Assembly (NCBI GenBank): GCA_030674155.1
Contig: CM060334.1
Span: 40,173,361-40,185,278 of the forward strand
Origin: Stramonita haemastoma
Taxonomy: Eukaryota > Mollusca > Gastropoda > Neogastropoda > Muricidae
Reading direction: 5' to 3'
DNA length: 11,918 bases
The first letter of the stretch is position 1. Every line of letters begins with the position of its first letter. Positions 9,319-11,918 of the stretch are shown here, in pieces. The notes beneath the pieces were generated by a model. The model saw nothing but the letters and a program-made list of their open reading frames with translations, searched no databases and was not told the DNA's origin. A program made the position numbers and the translations under genes.

Positions 9319-9418
9319 NNNNNNNNNNNNNNNNNNNNNNNNNNNNNNNNNNNNNNNNNNNNNNNNNNNNNNNNNNNNNNNNNNNNNNNNNNNNNNNNNN
9401 NNNNNNNNNNNNNNNNNN
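9319..9418. other. Assembly gap of exactly 100 N
   Basis: One hundred consecutive N lie inside the DUOX intron between the 10298-10456 and 7596-7724 exons. A round 100 is the usual placeholder for a gap of unknown size. The gap cuts a SINE on its left and opens onto CCA and CAG repeats on its right, which explains the assembly break. It probably contains the missing DUOX exon of about 50 codons. Confidence 0.95.
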
Positions 9419-9455
9419 CCACCACCACCACCACCACCACCATTATCATCATCAT

Positions 9456-9521
<66 letters not shown>

Positions 9522-9640
9522 TCATCAGCATCCTCCCCCTCCCCCTCCTCCTCCTCATTTGTGCTATCATCATCATCATCAGCAGCAGCAGCAACAGCAA
9601 CAACAACAGCAACAACAACAACGACGACGACAGCAACCCT
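9419..9640. repeat. CCA, CAG, CAT and CAA trinucleotide block with (CAG)21
   Basis: Directly after the gap come CCA repeats, CAT repeats, an uninterrupted CAG run of 21 units (9457-9519), CTC/CAT/CAG/CAA mixtures and a C-run. The sequence is intronic to DUOX, where the transcript would carry CUG repeats. Confidence 0.93.
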
Positions 9641-9822
9641 CCCCCCCCCCCCAACCCCAACCTAACAAATAAAACACAACAACAAGATCAAAAACCCCAA
9701 CACAAGGAATGTAGACAATTACATGTATACGCGTATACATACACACGCACGCACACACATGTCAAAGTGTGTGGCCTTGCAGTGGACCTGTTTCCCTCCC
9801 TCCCTGCCTCCTTTGATGAAGA

Positions 9823-9875
9823 CGGGGACTGGATGTAAAAAAAAAAGCACACGAGTGCTTATTCATTAACCTGGA
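9823..9875 (+). mobile_element. Truncated copy of the hairpin tail
   Basis: GACGGGGACTGGATGTA, ten A and AAGCACACGAGTGCTTATTC repeat the tail at 2235-2325. The stem AAGCAC/GTGCTT is perfect here. It faces the oppositely oriented tail at about 9937-9999. Confidence 0.65.
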
Positions 9876-9999
9876 AAGAAAAGAATTTGCCTTACCTTCC
9901 CCCCTGCTTTATTTATTTATTTATTCTTTTATATCGAGGATCATGGAATAAGCACCCCTGTGCTTTTTTTTTTTTTTTTTACATCAAGTCCCCGTGTGT
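9823..9999. repeat. Inverted pair of retroelement tails
   Basis: The plus-strand tail (9823-9867) and the minus-strand tail (about 9943-9999) are imperfect inverted repeats separated by roughly 75 nt, which includes (ATTT)n. In RNA or single-stranded DNA they could pair. Confidence 0.6.
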
Positions 10000-10268
10000 A
10001 TGCAGTTCTGTAAATCTTGTCATCTGTTCCCACGGCACACGATGGCCTACTCTCACGAAAAGCGGAACAGATTTTACGTGTGGGCAAGATGTTCTGCATG
10101 CGTTCGCACACGGGGCCTCGGTTTACAGTCTCATCCGAAAGACTTTGGGGGAGAGTGGAGTCAGCACTGATGTTAACTCCAGAGGAAAAATGCCCTCGAC
10201 CGGAATCGAACCCAGGTCGTCAAATTGCCAGCGCAATGTTCTGACCATTAAGCTATCCCCCCGTCCCC
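9908..10268 (-). mobile_element. Near full-length tRNA-derived SINE with hairpin tail
   Basis: Read on the minus strand, it starts with a tRNA-like head: A box TAGCTTAATGG (10255-10245) and B box GGTTCGATTCC (10212-10202). A core holding CGGATGAGAC (10137-10128) and AACCGAGGCCCCGTGTGCG follows. The 3' part ends in GGGACTTGATGTA, an A run, a small hairpin (AGCAC...GTGCT), CCTCGATAT and an (AATA)n tail. The core resembles the MetaSINE-type core that I recall from marine invertebrates; this is memory, not a search. Purine-rich flanks (GGGGGAGGGG upstream, CAGGGGGGAAGG downstream) could be an approximate target duplication. The 5' end lies about 30 nt from the DUOX donor at 10298, and transcription would be in the gene's direction. 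Confidence 0.75.
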
Positions 10269-10297
10269 TCCCCCTATGTGTCTGAATGGGGACCCAC

Positions 10298-10456
10298 CTT
10301 CCGGCAGGGGAACTTCAGCTTCAGCTTGGACTTGAGCACCAGGTCCTTGAGGATGGAGGCGAAGGGGGTGACCCCGATCCCTCCCCCCACCAGCACCGAC
10401 ACTGGGAAGCGGTACCAGTCCTGGTGACCCTCCCCGAAGGGACCGTCCAGGTACAG
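10298..10456 (-). CDS. DUOX: Dual oxidase (DUOX), internal exon: NADPH-binding loops
   Basis: The minus strand encodes 53 residues (phase 0 at both ends), beginning [15 protein letters not shown] and containing [16 protein letters not shown]. In the NOX/DUOX ferric-reductase family the GPFGEG segment and the GGGIGVTP glycine-rich loop belong to the cytosolic dehydrogenase domain and bind NADPH; the enzyme passes electrons through FAD and haems to oxygen, making H2O2 outside the cell. The exact wording is closer to dual oxidases than to NOX1-5. The acceptor is TGCAG before CTG (upper edge 10456) and the donor is AAG|GTGGGT (lower edge 10298). The polypyrimidine tract is weak. A SINE lies about 40 nt upstream and another about 30 nt downstream. 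The reading frame is intact. The next exon in order was not found and may lie in the assembly gap. Family call is near certain; paralogue number is unknown. Confidence 0.93.
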
Positions 10457-10489
10457 CTGCATCCAAAACAATTTTTACATTTTTTGTAA

Positions 10490-11070
10490 CATTTTCATTT
10501 CACACCGCTTTAAGTCGCGGGTAGATATCTCTGTGTAAAATTCAGCCTGCTGTCCTCGGGGAAAGCGCGTCGTCACAAGAGCAGCGCCACTCATTATTTT
10601 TTTGTTTTCTTTTCTTGCATGCAACTGTACTTGTTATTCTATTAATGCAAATTCTATATGTTACACTTGACTTTGTTTTATGAAATCCTCCATGCCCCAA
10701 GAGGGGTCAAAGGCGAATTAAATCTTGAATCTTGAATCTTGTTAGCGCCAACCATTATTTTGCTTTTGTTTTCCTGTCTGCAACTGTATTTGTTTCTCTA
10801 TTAGAATGATTTTTTTCAGTGCAGAATTTTGCCAGGGACAAAACTCTTGTTGCCGTGGGTTCTTTTATGTGCGCTAAATAATTTTGTGTAACACACGGGA
10901 TCTCAGTTTATCGTCTCATCCGAAAGACTAGCACCCAGACTCGATTACTCATGGAGTAATGGATGGGTGAAAAGTTTTGGGCCCAAACGAGGTTCAAACT
11001 ACTGTACAATTCCGACCCTGACTTTTCGCTTTCTAGTAAGGTACGTTACCTCTAGACCACCGATCCACTA
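10490..11070 (-). mobile_element. tRNA-derived SINE, second type, split by an insertion
   Basis: On the minus strand the head reads GGTGGTCTAGAGGTAACGT (A-box-like) with a weak B box GTTTGAACC near 11000. The core CTTTCGGATGAGACGATAAA follows at about 10925, then AAAAGAACCCACGGCAACAA. The 3' part, including GGCGCTGCTCTTGTGACGA and ACACAGAGATATCT, is separated from the core by a LINE-like 3' end at 10648-10742. It ends near 10490, about 35 nt upstream of the DUOX exon acceptor at 10456, in sense with the gene. Confidence 0.72.
10648..10743 (+). mobile_element. LINE-like 3' end with (AATCTTG)3 tail, inside a SINE
   Basis: The plus strand carries a short AT-rich segment, a small stem-loop (CCCC AAGA GGGG near 10695-10706), GGCGAATTA and three perfect AATCTTG heptamers (10721-10741). 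Short 3' ends with a stem-loop and tandem tail are typical of severely 5'-truncated non-LTR elements. It is bounded by two related 65-nt blocks of SINE sequence (10583-10647 and 10744-10808). Confidence 0.55.
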
Positions 11071-11581
<511 letters not shown>

Positions 11582-11728
11582 TGAATAAAAATTGAATAAA
11601 TTTTATTTAAAGAGGGTAATGGCATAAGCAAACATGCTCTTTAACAACCAGTCCTCTGGGCATAAAAGAACACAAATAATCAACAAAAAAAAACAATCTC
11701 TCAACCAAACAACTAACAACTTCTTTTT

Positions 11729-11918
<190 letters not shown>

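Noticed and set aside
9143..9838. 231-residue plus-strand frame with poly-Pro and poly-Ser
   Set aside because: It spans 100 N and trinucleotide repeats and begins inside a SINE fragment.
10200..10268. A functional tRNA gene on the minus strand
   Set aside because: A and B boxes are present, but the arms do not form a good cloverleaf and the sequence continues into a SINE core. The head is tRNA-derived, not a tRNA gene.
10286..10489. Plus-strand frame over the DUOX exon
   Set aside because: It is the antisense shadow of the exon; the minus strand matches DUOX throughout.

Overview
This is an animal nuclear genomic window, most likely from a marine mollusc. Three things point that way: a split gene with spliceable exons, a very high load of long GA, TG, TA, GACA and CAGT/CAGC microsatellites, and tRNA-headed SINEs of a type I associate with marine invertebrates. 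A gastropod is my best guess, by inference only. There is no bacterial, viral or organellar gene in the window.

The one recognisable host gene is dual oxidase (DUOX) on the minus strand. Three of its last exons are readable: 10298-10456 (NADPH-binding loops), 7596-7724, and the terminal exon 4554-4676, which ends in a TAG stop. All visible junctions are phase 0 with GT/AG borders. About 50 residues expected between the first two exons are absent. A 100-N assembly gap (9319-9418) lies in that intron and probably hides the missing exon. The rest of the gene lies beyond the right edge.

Layout from left to right. 1-2740 is AT-rich intergenic sequence with A- and C-rich low-complexity tracts, one retroelement 3' tail and a CA-rich stretch. 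2742-3640 is a minisatellite with a unit of about 50 bp, interrupted by a TA/TG array. 3889-4553 holds TG arrays and a CAGC/CAGT array that touches the DUOX stop codon. The last DUOX intron (4677-7595) contains a TA/TG array, a decayed LINE reverse transcriptase (+ strand) and a compact minus-strand unit. That unit has a 298-codon reading frame broken by one TGA, an AATAAA signal and a short tandem 3' tail, and GA microsatellites lie on both sides. The next intron (7725-10297) is mostly retroelement debris: a LINE-like 3' end, a chimeric tRNA/5S-rRNA SINE, several tRNA-SINE copies, CAG and CAT arrays, and the gap. Upstream of the 10298-10456 exon is another SINE, split by a LINE-like 3' end, followed by little-featured sequence and two long GA arrays up to the right edge.

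The items most worth following up are the unidentified ORF-bearing unit nested in the DUOX intron (6075-7301), the tRNA/5S chimeric SINE (8043-8367), the 65-bp duplication around a LINE-like tail (10583-10808), and the close packing of repeats against DUOX splice sites and the stop codon.
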